From Reticulitermes lucifugus (Eukaryota > Arthropoda > Insecta > Blattodea > Rhinotermitidae), in NCBI GenBank assembly GCA_026260175.1, contig JAKCWW010000383.1:1-64000 (forward strand): a stretch of DNA of 64,000 bases. The letters run 5' to 3'. The first letter of the stretch is position 1. Each line of letters starts with the position of its first letter. The position numbers were made by a program, and so were the translations under genes. The notes below the pieces were generated by a model. That model was not told the origin of the DNA and did not search any database. It saw only the letters and a program-made list of their open reading frames with translations. Below are positions 34,031-46,275 of this stretch, one piece after another.

Positions 34031-36415
34031 AGAGTGTCTTTTCTAACAACCAATTCTTTTTTTAAATTTAAACCATCTGAAATACTTTCAAACCTATAAA
34101 GTTTAAAGATTAAGAAACCTAAAATAAAACCAATTATAATAAAAAAATATTGATTCAAAACATTGATATTAGACTACATGGAGTATCTCAGAAATTTAGG
34201 ATTATTACCTTAATTTGAGCTAGGTAAAACGCAGGGTATAAAATAAATTTTCACACAGAAAGTTACTTTATACCAAGAGGAAAAAGCTATTCGGGATATC
34301 CAGATGTGGATGAACATATAAATATATATCTTAAAGATTAAATGTAGGAGTCGATCTGTCTGGTGAAGAATATTATGAACGTGTTATTTAAATCTTGCAC
34401 TCCATGAAAGGTAGTGAAATTCTTGTCCAGCTGAGCTGCTACTAGCTTCTCAAACCGTACCGTCACGTAATTAAGAGCAGTTAAGTATGACTCTTATTCA
34501 GGGCTGTCAAGAATACATATTGCCTGCAAGTACACAGGCAATGAAGACATGTAAATTAGAATCCCGCACAGACATCACTAAGCCACGTTGTTTGTGTTAA
34601 CCTGTCTCGACAAACACCACAAAATGATTTAGTTTTAACTTTACTAGAATAAATTTCTTAGACGACGAGCGTATTAACCGAAATCCACTTTACAGAGTAC
34701 TAAATGTAAATGATTTGTGATAAGTTTAAGAAATCTCATGCCCAAATTACTGTTACTGTGATAACACTAAATAGTGCAGTCTCCTGTAAGTACAGTAGTT
34801 CCTGATTTAATCTGTTCCTATATTTGTAAGTTCCTAAAATTTTAGTATTGAGATACAGACACGTTAAAAACAATTGCCAATGTGTTTTTTTCTACGATTC
34901 CCACATGCTATTACATAATAATTATGAAAATATTTTTAAATTTCGTATTACAAATTAAGTAATATGAACTACAAAATTGACATTAATGAAAATATATTTA
35001 GTAAGAATAATGTTAAAATTATTAATTTATGATACGTTTAATATCACTATAAACAAAAACGTTCCCTATCGTATACAACATTTTTAGTATTCCTTATTTC
35101 AAAACACGCCCCCCTCCTTTCCTTTATTTTCCTTAGCTGTGGCTGCACAAGATCAGCCCTAATGATTTATCTACCCAGTGTAGGGTCAGTATATACATAA
35201 ACAAGCTACCAATAAAAAGTTCACATAATTTATAACGTTCTGCTTTAAAAACAAACGCTTATATTTAAGTTTGCTTTCTTTTAGAGAATTGTCCGTTTAT
35301 TTTTACGCAGATTCCACCCTAGGGAACAGCAATAAGTAACACCTATTTTTTGTAACATATTCCCATTCTTCATCTCCCTCGTCTGCCTATGTCAGAAATA
35401 AAGCGTACGCAGTTTTGCCTTTCTTCAAACCCAACGTGTGAGAAGGGGGGGGGGGAATAGACGTGTCAAATGAATCACACTTTTCAACATCCGGTGGTAA
35501 GAAAGAAAGACAGAAAGAGAGGGAATAAAGAATGAAGCAAAATCTCAAGTTTTTATAGCGGTGATTGATTCATATCCAGATAATTTTTCTTACTGAAGAA
35601 ACGTTAAATGCAAATAAAACTAATATCAGATTAATGATATTTACATATACCTCTGTTCTGAAAATTATTAGGGAAGCAATATATATCCCTTTGGAATCTG
35701 TATGTCTTTTATATAGATTCTTGTATTTTATTATTTCCTTTAGATTATATATAATGCTATTAGTTTTGTGGGTGTGATAAATATTCTGAACGAGTGTTAT
35801 GTAGAAAGAGTACTATGAACTGACATGCTGGCAGCATAAAGAACATCCGAATATCGGAATCGTATTAAATCATTAAATCGGCGTCTATTCCGAGAATATT
35901 TCTTGGAAAATAAATGCGATTTCAGTTTATTGCTGCTCTAAATTTCTTATTAACTAACATTTTAACACTAAGACTAGTTAAGATTAATGTATTAGAGATA
36001 ATACAAGTGTGACACTGTCAATGACATAACTAAGAATTTTTACTACAAAAATTTTGCAAATATGGTAAATTGTTTAAAGACCATTTCTCAGCCACAGAGG
36101 TAATTTGGCATGCAATCACAGGTGAGGATAATAAAAACTGTGTACTTGAAAATATTGAAGGACAAAACGTCGTGTCATATTGAAATGTACTGAGTAAAAT
36201 CGTGATAAATATTAGAGAAGATGCATAATGTGGTCATATGATGTTTGACAAAATGTATGCTAACATTTCGGAGGGGAACGATTTATCCAAATTCAGTTTC
36301 AGAAATATAGGTTGCATATTTCCCCGAAATAGCAGTGCCCATGTAATAGACAGAAATATACCGTCAAAAGCTAGAAGACTATAGTATGAATGTTTACGGC
36401 CCTGCAGTGCCATGA
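34031..36415. other. AT-rich DNA, poly-G tract
   Basis: A G homopolymer of about 12 lies near 35443-35454. No gene or known repeat recognised. A 70-codon plus frame (35565-35777) has no motif. Confidence 0.5.
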
Positions 36416-36717
36416 AATCCTCAGGTATTTTTTTTTTTTTTGCTGGATGAAGGGCCCTCGCACCACAACCTTAAGGCTTTTTGTTCAACCCCAATGATGA
36501 TGAAGATGAGCAGTTCTTTTTACCAATTTTTTCAATTAATGGAGCACCAGTGGAATGAAATCGACAGGGAAAAACCGACAACTCGGAGAAAAACCTGTCC
36601 CAGTGCCAATCTGTCCACCACAAATCTCACATGGACTTGACATGGGACCGAACCCCGGGCCTCCGTGGTGATAGGTCGGCGACTAACCGCCTGAGCAATG
36701 GCACGGCCAATCCTCAG
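36416..36717 (-). mobile_element. Full-length tRNA-SINE with 9-bp target duplication
   Basis: Flanked by AATCCTCAG at 36416-36424 and 36709-36717. On the minus strand the element starts GGCCGTGCCATTGCTCAGGC, has the A box TTGCTCAGGCGGTTAG and the B box GGGGTTCGGTCCC, and ends in a 14-base A tract (T run 36428-36441). The body includes CCGAGTTGTCGGTTTTTCCC. A truncated older relative lies at 5135-5277 in the same orientation. The 66-codon plus frame inside it is not a gene. Confidence 0.9.
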
Positions 36718-37100
36718 ATGTTACCCAACTGAGGACAGTATGCTTTCGAGCCGGTCAGTCTCTCCAACACAAGTCAGTTAGCTCGAAGTTTCCTCACCTC
36801 TTTTTTTGAACAAAGGACGTTAAGCTTACTCTTCAACTACGAATCTAAACTATCTTCCGATTAACGACAGTAAACCTACTGAGTCACAATTGTCAGAACA
36901 CGGTTTAATGCGGGGACGAAACGTCAGATTGCGCAGAGGGTAATGTAAAATTTGACACTAATTTACTGATAAATTGGCTTATGTTCATTGTTTGCTTTTA
37001 GCGATGTCTAGGCTTGTCGTCAAGCGTGTGTGAATAAATGAATTTGGATAAGACATGTAGAATCTCTGATAAAAATAGGGCCCTTCTCAGCGTTAGAAAT
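36718..37100. other. AT-rich DNA, nothing recognised
   Basis: No feature seen. Confidence 0.5.
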
Positions 37101-37285
37101 AGTCAAACCTGGTTAAAACAATATCGGTTTACACGACACCTCTTCTATACCGTCAGATATTCTGTGGTACCAATTAATCCTTTACTGTTAAACATAACGT
37201 TACACTATCCGGTTATAACCACACTCGTTTATAACGACACAAAATATTCAGTCTCCGTCATGACGTTATAACCGATTTCGACTGT
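37101..37285. mobile_element. pogo/Tigger-like MITE
   Basis: The left end AGTCAAACCTGGTTAAAACA and the inverted right end AGTCGAAATCGGTTATAACG match each other and resemble the CAGTCGAACCTCGTTATAAC-type ends of pogo/Tigger elements of the Tc1/mariner superfamily. The right end is followed by TA, as expected for this superfamily's target. There are further internal GTTATAAC repeats. At 185 bp with no transposase it is a non-autonomous derivative. The TIRs have diverged, so it is old. The 77-codon frame that overlaps it is by chance. Confidence 0.65.
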
Positions 37286-39200
37286 ATATTACATGACATG
37301 AAGCAAAATGATCTGTAATTTCAAAATCATGTATTATTCCTTCATGTGTTGAGTGCCCACAGTTCTCACTTCTTGTATCATGTGTCCCTTACATTGTACC
37401 AGAATTTCCTCGACGTAAGCATCCTAATTGTCCAACATCGTCCTAAAATACACACTGTATATAAGTACGTCTTATTCCATAAATCAAAGCATAACGATTA
37501 GATACTATTTTACATTTATAAATTAGAATTTATTCTTCAGCGATAATCTAGCAACCGTCGAGAAATTAGACTGCAAATTAATTGCTTCCCTTTCCTCCAA
37601 CCACCAGCCAAATACCATAACTAATACTTCATCGATTGAGGGGAGAATGTGTGGATCTAATGGCAGAAGCATATGAGCATGTAATATTTCAAGGCTTGAT
37701 AAGAGATCTGGATGCCCTACGAAGAACGGTATTTTATAATCAAGAGATCTAAGGATATTAACGTTACGCAGTTAGGGTTAAGACATAGAATGTAGGAAGG
37801 AAAGCCTCCCATTGAGAGAGTGAGGGTTCCCTGGACGTGTTAGACAAGCGATAGCATGATTGATGAATATGGGCGTATTCAATGCGGGTTTCATTGCGTA
37901 TGCATATTACATGTGGAGTTGACAACGTTTCGTGAAGCATGAATGCACAGTCTTTCACACCATGTGACAAGATTATCTATCACAAACTTTAACATTAATA
38001 AAACACTAGCTACATCGTAGTAGCATTAGTAAATAATGCTCTAGGTCCTTCGATATGAAAGAACGACCAAGCGAAGAGTTACGTAACATTAGACTACACG
38101 TATTTAAAGGACAGCCTTTTATAAAGCTTCTGAAACGCCCAACATAGTGTGTACCAGTTACGTTAGATCTAGGTCCCGTTCCCAGATATTGTAAAAATGA
38201 AATAGAAAATAAAGTTTGGTTTGGTGAAAACATAGTAGACTTTTATTTCTTGAAAGTTAGAATCTCGACCGTGTAACTAGTAGGACCCAGCATGTCTCAT
38301 ACGTTCAGTCGTCGGCCTGTTATCAAGGAGGCGACCTTTCGATGCCACGTCAGTCCACGAGCGAAATATGTCGAACGCAGTGGCAATGAGACATCTTTTT
38401 CTCAGAGAACTCATTTTTTCCCATTTCACCAGTACTTCATATTCCTTCTTCTACCATCTGAGATGTAAAACCTTAGCAACTGATAAGGGCCTAAAAAAAC
38501 ACAACCTTCTAGTTTTCTATGGGTTTCCTCAGAATTCCAAACTTTCTGATAAGGAGAACGTAATAGGCCACAACAGATTCCTTGAAGAAGCTTTCTTACT
38601 CGCCTTTGTTTTTTGCACTAATTTTATTTGATACGTTTAAAGAACTGAAGAATCAATAAATTAACACCGCATTTGATTCCTGACCTTAAACGTTTTCTTA
38701 AACACCTAAACACTTCACAGCAGCTATTTCTACGTTTCCAATCAAAACACCTCCAATATTCACAAATTACAAATCTGAAGTTTTGAATTTAAAAGGAAAT
38801 GCAATTGTTGTGAGGCTAGTGACTTTTCAATGATAAGCTTTAAAATTATAAATTCACATTAATTTAGTTGTATAAAGAACAAGTGTGCTTATTTGTATCA
38901 AACCTTTTACAAGATAAATATATACTCTTATTTAATTACCGTAATGCAGTAGAGATAATTTGAAATTATACAAAACAAAATAGAGAAAGAATATTAGTAC
39001 CGTCAGGCGCAAATGGCCTGTTTGAAGTTAAAACAAGAAAAGGGAAGTGAACCGTTCTGAGTATATGACAGGTTAATAAATGAGGAAAAGCAATCTGTTA
39101 CATGCAGCATAAAACCTTTAGAAATGTAATGCATTTACAGCGTGCGTAAATTACTTTAACATATTCGGTGTAAAAATGTTGTAATTTATTAACGGAAAAA
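37286..39200. other. AT-rich DNA, only chance ORFs
   Basis: Frames of 68-87 codons (37764-37970 minus, 38006-38233 minus, 38368-38631 plus) show no motif. Confidence 0.5.
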
Positions 39201-39288
39201 ATATACAGGGCATACACAAAAGAATGGTGCGGTTTTAATAGTGTTCACTATTAAAACAGCACCATTCTTTTGTGTATGCCCTGTATAT
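39201..39288. mobile_element. Fold-back MITE, 43-bp arms with 2-bp loop
   Basis: Arms 39201-39243 and 39246-39288 are inverted copies with one mismatch, making an 88-bp hairpin. TACAGGGCATACACAAAAGA lies near the left outer end and its inverse near the right. The ends lie in TATA sequence, compatible with TA target duplication by a Tc1/mariner-type element. The superfamily assignment is an inference. The near identity of the arms points to a young copy or gene conversion. Confidence 0.8.
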
Positions 39289-42200
39289 ACATATATTGCG
39301 TGTTCCACGAAAAATATTTAGAATTTCAAATGGTTATTTATCGGTTATTCGTGAGTTGAATAAGTTGTATGACAACTCTTCCTCTCTCTGATGTGACTTA
39401 GCAATAAGCAATGTAACTAGCGACATAACGTGCATTCCTAAGCTGGCTGCTGTTCGAAATAACGTCGTGTAATTCCTACGTAGGCCATAAGCGAGATCTT
39501 TCTAAAACAAGACGTTTTTTGCCCTATGTGTTCGTGTTTATTCGGCAACGCTTTCCATGATGCGCTACAAACGTTAATATCATTTCCACGGCATCTCTTG
39601 ATATAATAACTAATTCAAGCATCCCGGTAAGTAATTTACTAAAATTGCCATATACATATTATCAAAGGATGGTTAAATATTGTACGTGTCCAAATGATAC
39701 TATAAACTCTACTTACATTCCGTCAAATTTGCCGTCTGAAGCCACAAGTGAACATTGATTCAAGACGATAATATCCTTGTCACGTTTATGTTCTTCTTTT
39801 ACAGCACTGAACTCAAGAACCTGTAATATAGATTGTCTTTCATTTTCCCAGTTTCATCACATAAGTAAATGCTTGTGGCATAAAAGCAAAGATATTTTTA
39901 AATCACATGACACAGGAGCTTGTGTTTAAAGAGCTATTAGAATCTATATTTTCATTTTCTTATGTTAAAATTACTACAATCTGTCTGAAAATTTCACTCA
40001 CTGCACATAAACACACATACACAAACTTATTCTACAATGACTGGTTTCATCGATAAAGTATGTAGTTTGTTACATATAATAATTTATAACCTCCTGATCT
40101 GAGTTTAGTATAGGCAAATTAAAAATACTGTGTTGCTATACATAATATGTAAAACGATGAATTCCATTCGATAATCTTCACATGATTCTTTATTACAATA
40201 AATACGCTCCGTAATTGTTTTTGTACTATACGCGATTTGTTTTTAAGGCAGTTTCCAATCAGCGTTGCACCGAACAATATTTTCTCTTCAGCCTTGACAA
40301 ATGTTGGTGGCCAAATGTATTCGATAAAGTATGCCCGGTCTACAATTAACGTTGTTTTTGTTGGAAGCTGGAGAAAATTTCAACTGGAGAGTCTCTAGTA
40401 CATTAATTTATATGGGATCGTTCTACGCTGTTTTACTCACTTAGCGATGACCAGGGACAAAATCTCAATATTTAAATAGGACATAGTCTTCAAATGAGTA
40501 GAGTCCAGTTTGGAGGAAAAACAGATTTTTTCTGCAGTGTGTTTCATTACTTCCATTTAATTTTCCCTTTATCTACCTGAGATTACAGAAAATGTTTCAT
40601 TTTGCTAGAAATCAAATGTCTATAGGTTCAGAGTTTAAGAGTTTTTAGCTGACCCTCTTTAACATGCGTAACTTTAATTACCTAATAACACGCCTCAGCC
40701 TCTATACACAGTATCTTAGCTATCACACCCATCTATTCACAAAGTGAATTATATTACGTCAGAGAACATGACACAGACACACCTCAAAGGACAGATTAAA
40801 GATTAAATGAATAAACTTCCAAATTCTAAGATTTTTAACGTAGTAACAAAATCACTATCCGGTAATTACACTGAACACACTCACTTGTCTTAGTGTAATA
40901 AGATTTCGATCAGAATAAAAGGTAGTGTGTTACTAGTTCTCTGTGTTCTGTGGACCCAATCAGGAAAGTCCGTTCTGAAAATTAAGAGGAATTAATTCGA
41001 GCAGTTGAAAGAAAATTACGGAACTGAAATTTATTTTTCTTTACCGTCGTAGCATATCTGAAGTTATGAAGGCATTGGCTGTTAAATGCCTTTCACATTT
41101 TGCATTCTTCTTGCGTTATTGTACAGTTTGTGGACACAAGGACTATTTATTGCGTAAAAATAATCAAACTCTAAGATAAAAACACGTTTCATTTGCCTAA
41201 GTTTTGAGAAGTGAATTACCAATTATTTCTTCAGCATTTTCGGTTTTCTGCACAGTAAAAAGCCCCTCGTATTTCATATTTCGTGCGTCAATTTGTTAAT
41301 GTAATAAAGTGTACCCTCTTTATTAATTATCCCAGTGCTCTGTTGTACTCGAAGAGATTAGGTGCTGAGAAAGGCAGGGTGAGTAAATAGTGATTTTCAC
41401 ATCTACTCTAAAATCAGTGATGCCTTTAAAAATTATAACATAAGATCCTGGAATCTGTCTAGTAATACAGTAATTTCTTAAAATATCCATTCGACTTTTA
41501 AATCATACAGTACGTTTACCATTACACTCTTTAGGTTCAAAAGATTGTCATGGGACGACAGTCATTTATAGCACTCATACATAAATGAAAAAGTAGAGTT
41601 TTATCCCCCATTATTGTCGATTATGCCCCTATATGATACGTTTTCAAGAAAAGTAAGAAATGGAAATAGCAGGAAAGCCGGTGTGATAGACAACTGAAGT
41701 AAGATCGTCTGGAACAGTAAACATGGTGGTAAATTTGACTCATGCTGTGGAACTTTAAACAGGTGTTTCCAGCTGTTGGCAGCGGCAGTGTAATTGGACA
41801 GAAACAAAGACTTGCTGTTGAACGCAAGTCTTGTAAGCCTCCGGTTCGGACACAGAATTATACAGATACAGTACTACACGCATTATGAAAATAAATATTT
41901 CTCTTTCAACAGGATATCTTGAAGCAAAAAATAAAGAGACCCGATTGAAGGAAATTTAAACCCGTATTTCCAGGCGTGGTTTAGAGAGGTAACATGAAAC
42001 ACTCTATGTAGGTCAATACGAAGTGTAAATATCAAATTTATTTTCCGTGGCTTCTAAAAGGTTGTTTCGCAATAAAGATATTTCATGTCTCGACTCACTT
42101 CAGACAATAATGTGCAAAATCTTCGCTGATGTCCTAATACACATTTTCTCGCAAGAGATGGTGTCGTCAAACGTCGAACTGTCCAAGCAGATTCTTCTTG

Positions 42201-44004
42201 AACATTTCGACCTTGAAGATGAAGCCACTGCGTCTTCTCGAAACTTCGGAAAACAATTACCTTCTTAAGCGGTGTCATATTTCTTAGTAAAACCGAATAG
42301 TCAGCCATGTCGCTTCAAGGACACCAAAGGCGAATTTGCAGAGCTCTGCAGTACATTTATGCTCGTATTTACAAGCATAATTGTAGCTGCAGCCAATGTG
42401 AACCAAATAACAAAATATTACATCTGAATACACGTGCAGAAATTTTATTATTTCTTTAGTTTCTTAACAATGCTTGTCCTCAAGATTACTGTTTTCTGGA
42501 ATGTGATGGCTTGTAGCATGTAAGACAGTTATAAATGTTTCGGAGAAACACGGTTTCTCCACATTTTTTATAAGATGATACTGCCTCCACCTCCGGGTAT
42601 AACTTGGTTGTTTTAAGTTTATCCGTATCAGTATAATTAAAGTTCTTTCGGTTAATATGATGTGATAAGACATTTCGCAACCCAAGAAGAAAATAAATAT
42701 AATTTACATAGAAAATTTGTTGTGTAACTTTGGATAGCTTTTGAACGAATGATCCCCAAAAGTATTCTAAAATATAGAAACTTAATATTATATTTTGTTC
42801 AGAAACACACTCCACAATATTCACATTACTCCTGTTATCTTAGAGGCACAATAATTTCTCAATCACCACTTTGTCGAGAACGTTATAGTTGTGTTTTTTG
42901 TTAAAAGGTCTCGTAGCCTGTTAAGAGAGTCATCAACCTTTCGAAGCAATCTATTCCTACATCTTAATTTCTACAGGAAGATCAACCTTTGCATTAACAT
43001 CAACATGCGATCTTCAATAAAAAGTACCCCTGTATCGGTAAAAGTGCTCACCGCAATAGGACTGTCAGATATATATCGAATTTCTTTGCAGTGTAACTAT
43101 GCAGGAGATCACTTCTTCAGAAACAAATTATAACACAGGCAGTTAAAGAATTTACCTATTGTGAATCCCGGAGTTTCTTTACTGTATGCACAAAATCCCA
43201 CCATGAGTCTTTGTAAGTCAGATGAATCTCGTCCAGAGCATCATATCTTACATTCTTTATGTTGCGTTTTTATATTATCCCAGCTTATACTTCTATGTAT
43301 CCAAAGTGGCAAGTGTCTAACAGAAAGGCTGTATGTATTTTCTCATTCATTATTCGCTTAGTGGCTATAAATTGTTTCGTGGTAGTGTTGCGTGATTATG
43401 GATAGCATTTGTTAATATTTCAAGAGGCGATATGTATTCCACCATCAGCGAAGCAAGATACGTTCTTGCGAAAGCTTCGAGCCTCATAATTAAAGGAAAG
43501 TTTCATTTTATCTTATTTACAGACGTATAATTGCTTCTCGTTTCGTAATTGGAATAATATACCTGCTGAATTTGATAATACCCCTGCTGCATTTATTAAT
43601 ATAAATTATACAAAAATTGTTATCCATGGTCAAAAGCTATATATAATTCTCAGAATGTGAAAACTAAATATGAAGTGTGAACCACAAACCATGCATATAG
43701 CTTAACACCAGACATGTCGCTGATGCTGGTGGCCATGAAGAAAGTGCTTGATTAGGGTGTGACGTGATTGTGATCTTGCTGCGTCAGTGCTTGGGTTGGG
43801 TTGACGATGACTGCAAAGAGTTCTCGCCCATTATATGATTCTTTCTCTTTCCAACACAGAGCGTGCGAGTTTCTAATCTCTAGATGATATTTGCATGATT
43901 ATTATTTCCATGCATCAATACATTGTCATTTGAACACACAACACTTGACCAAGAGATGCACTCTTATTATACGTTTTGTATTTACAATACAGTCAATGTG
44001 AATC
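39289..44004. other. AT-rich DNA, only chance ORFs
   Basis: Several overlapping frames of 66-112 codons on both strands (41601-41827, 42047-42308, 42464-42824, 42891-43361) have no recognisable motif. No RNA gene or SINE head seen. Confidence 0.5.
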
Positions 44005-44049
44005 AGTCCGACATGTTTCGATCCCTTGTTGGGACCATCATCAGGGACT
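44005..44049 (-). ncRNA. Hammerhead-like hairpin with GUC triplet
   Basis: On the minus strand: stem I AGTCC pairs with GGACT (5 bp), core CTGATGA with one extra T, stem II GGTCCC/GGGATC (one G-U pair) with loop AACAA or similar, GAAAC, AT, then GTC. It differs from the 22-kb copies in the sequence of both stems while keeping both paired, and it has the exact CTGATGA core. There is no inverted partner nearby and its 3' flank (GATTCACATTGACTG) differs, so it belongs to a separate subfamily. Confidence 0.6.
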
Positions 44050-46043
44050 TTTTTAATTATAAATTACACATTACAAACTAACAATATAGGTACACATTAA
44101 AAGTACAAAATGTATAAAGGTTGATGTTGTAGGCAATCTCTCTGTTAGGTCCTTGAGACACTGTGTATCGGAAATTGTCTCTTTACATGTGGGAGGCTAA
44201 GACAGTATAAAGTTTACAGAGTATTTATTGAAAATTTAACAATTCATTAACTGGACAAGCAATTTCAATAACTTTACGGAATTGTAATGTTCAGGGCTAA
44301 GTTCTTGGCCTCGATGAGTTCATCTAACGGTTCTTTTCCTTAACACACATCCTTAAATTACTCTCCTGTCTACGATTTTGCATCTGACGTGTTCTCTTTC
44401 TTTAATATTTGTCGACAAATGTTTCTGAAAGCATTTGTCATTTAGCCGGTGCGTTTTGCACGCCTCGACGTTATAATAATCCTTGATTTAAGGAGTTCCA
44501 AAAGTATGAAATTTGTTAAGTTCTTGCTACGAAATTTTCCCCTTTAGGTTCCATTTCTAAATTTTACCCGTCTTTCTTCCTTCCAGATATCTTAGTAGCG
44601 TTGCCCTTTTAGCTTAGTCAACTGGTTTGGAATTGTTGTATGCGTTTACCGGATTTGGGTTAATAAGAGCACAAGCAAGTGATCTGTTAAATCCTTAACG
44701 TGACCTTTCTTGATCCGCGTTTTAAAAATCCTTTATGTGGGTGGTATTATGGAACGATTCTTTGAAATGTGAATATCACACTTATGAACACTTCTAACTT
44801 TGCTTACGTATTTGACATTCGCAGATTAGCTGACAATATGCATTTTAATTTAAAAGCAATTTTAGACGAGTATCTTCATACCTGGTTTTATAAATTCTCA
44901 TTGAATATTTTACATGCCTAAATAAGTCTGATTACTTGATTCCGAAGTCAAGAGCAGCAACATTTCTGCAATGTTGAATACTGTAAGTGGGTGGGAACCC
45001 CCTTCCTCACTGGTTACCGCTTTAACCTCTAAGAGCAACATTTTGCATCGCTGGGCAGATTGTCCTCTCTACCAGTGTCAGGTACTTTCAAAGTAATGGG
45101 TTTATAAGACTCCTAGTAAGGAAATCTTGGAACTGAAAATTGTCAATTTAAGGTTTGGAAAATGTCCTAGAGGTTCACCCTAATGGCTTCCATCTGGTTA
45201 GTGTCCAGTTTCGATCTAGAGGAATCATAAATTAGGTGTCACTCTGCCAGCTCGTCTTCGACTTGCCTTGTCAGGGGCCGGTCACTTCCTTTCGAAAGGG
45301 ACCATGGTGTGAGGTAATCGGATCCTAAATTGCCACATACATAAAGCACTTCGTTCTTTACGAAATTCACAAACCTGGAACCAAACTAAAACAGTCGAGG
45401 ACTGTTCTGTCACAAAAGTCATCATCTTCTTCTCAACACTTACTTCTTAGGCACCCACGAATTTATGTTTAGCTTTGGGAGTGACAGACTATATTTAAAA
45501 TTCGCGCAGAGAAAAATAAATATTACAGTTTTATCATTGGTTGCCTTAATGAAGCTTGTCTTCAGCCTACGAAACTGTTGGCATAACCAGAGAGAAAGTG
45601 AAATCTGGAATGTAATATACGCAACATGAATTACTTGAAATACAGTGTGAAAGTTGGATATGTTCAATTCGAATAGATAGTAGGTTGAAAAACATACGGC
45701 GGATTTCTCTACGATGATGCCAGAATATACGGCCTGTGTATCATCATTAGTTGGTGGAAACTCTTCTCATGACTGAAAACGAATCGGAATCCAAAGAATA
45801 TGAAAGACTCCAACACTGTATAGGACTGCAAAATAAAGTTAATAGATTGAGTCTCACATTAATTTTGAATTCAGTTAGATACATTCAACACGTAATTTTA
45901 AGGTTTTAATATGGAATTTAAATTCGACCATGTGTTTCTAAGAACGACAACTTTTCAATATTTGACATTCGTTACAGTTATTTACAATGATGTAAACAAA
46001 CCGAATTCCATCAGCATTAAAAAGATATTACATTGATATACAT
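44050..46043. other. AT-rich DNA, nothing recognised
   Basis: Only one frame over 60 codons (45440-45667, minus), without motif. Confidence 0.5.
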
Positions 46044-46275
46044 TTGGAGCCGGGATAGGCGAGTTCTTGTATTTACCAGGCTACGGGCCGAAAAACTGAC
46101 GAATGTTAGGGCGCTTTCGGAAATGGAAAATTTCTCTGCTAAGAAGCTTTCGAAATGCTTCTGAGGCCCGTCGAGAACCCCAATTAATGGGTTCTGGAGG
46201 CTTATTTCCCCGGGTTAAATTAGTTGGAGCGTGACGCTTGTCATTCAGCTCCAAATAGTTCCAATCTTCAAATAA
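46044..46275. repeat. GC-richer block, probable repeat fragment
   Basis: GGAGCCGGGATAGGCGAGTT opens a block that contains GAGGCCCGTCGAGAACCCC and closes near GTTGGAGCGTGACGCTTGTC. Its composition and lack of open frames suggest an old SINE or other repeat, but I find no second copy and no convincing B box. Confidence 0.35.
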
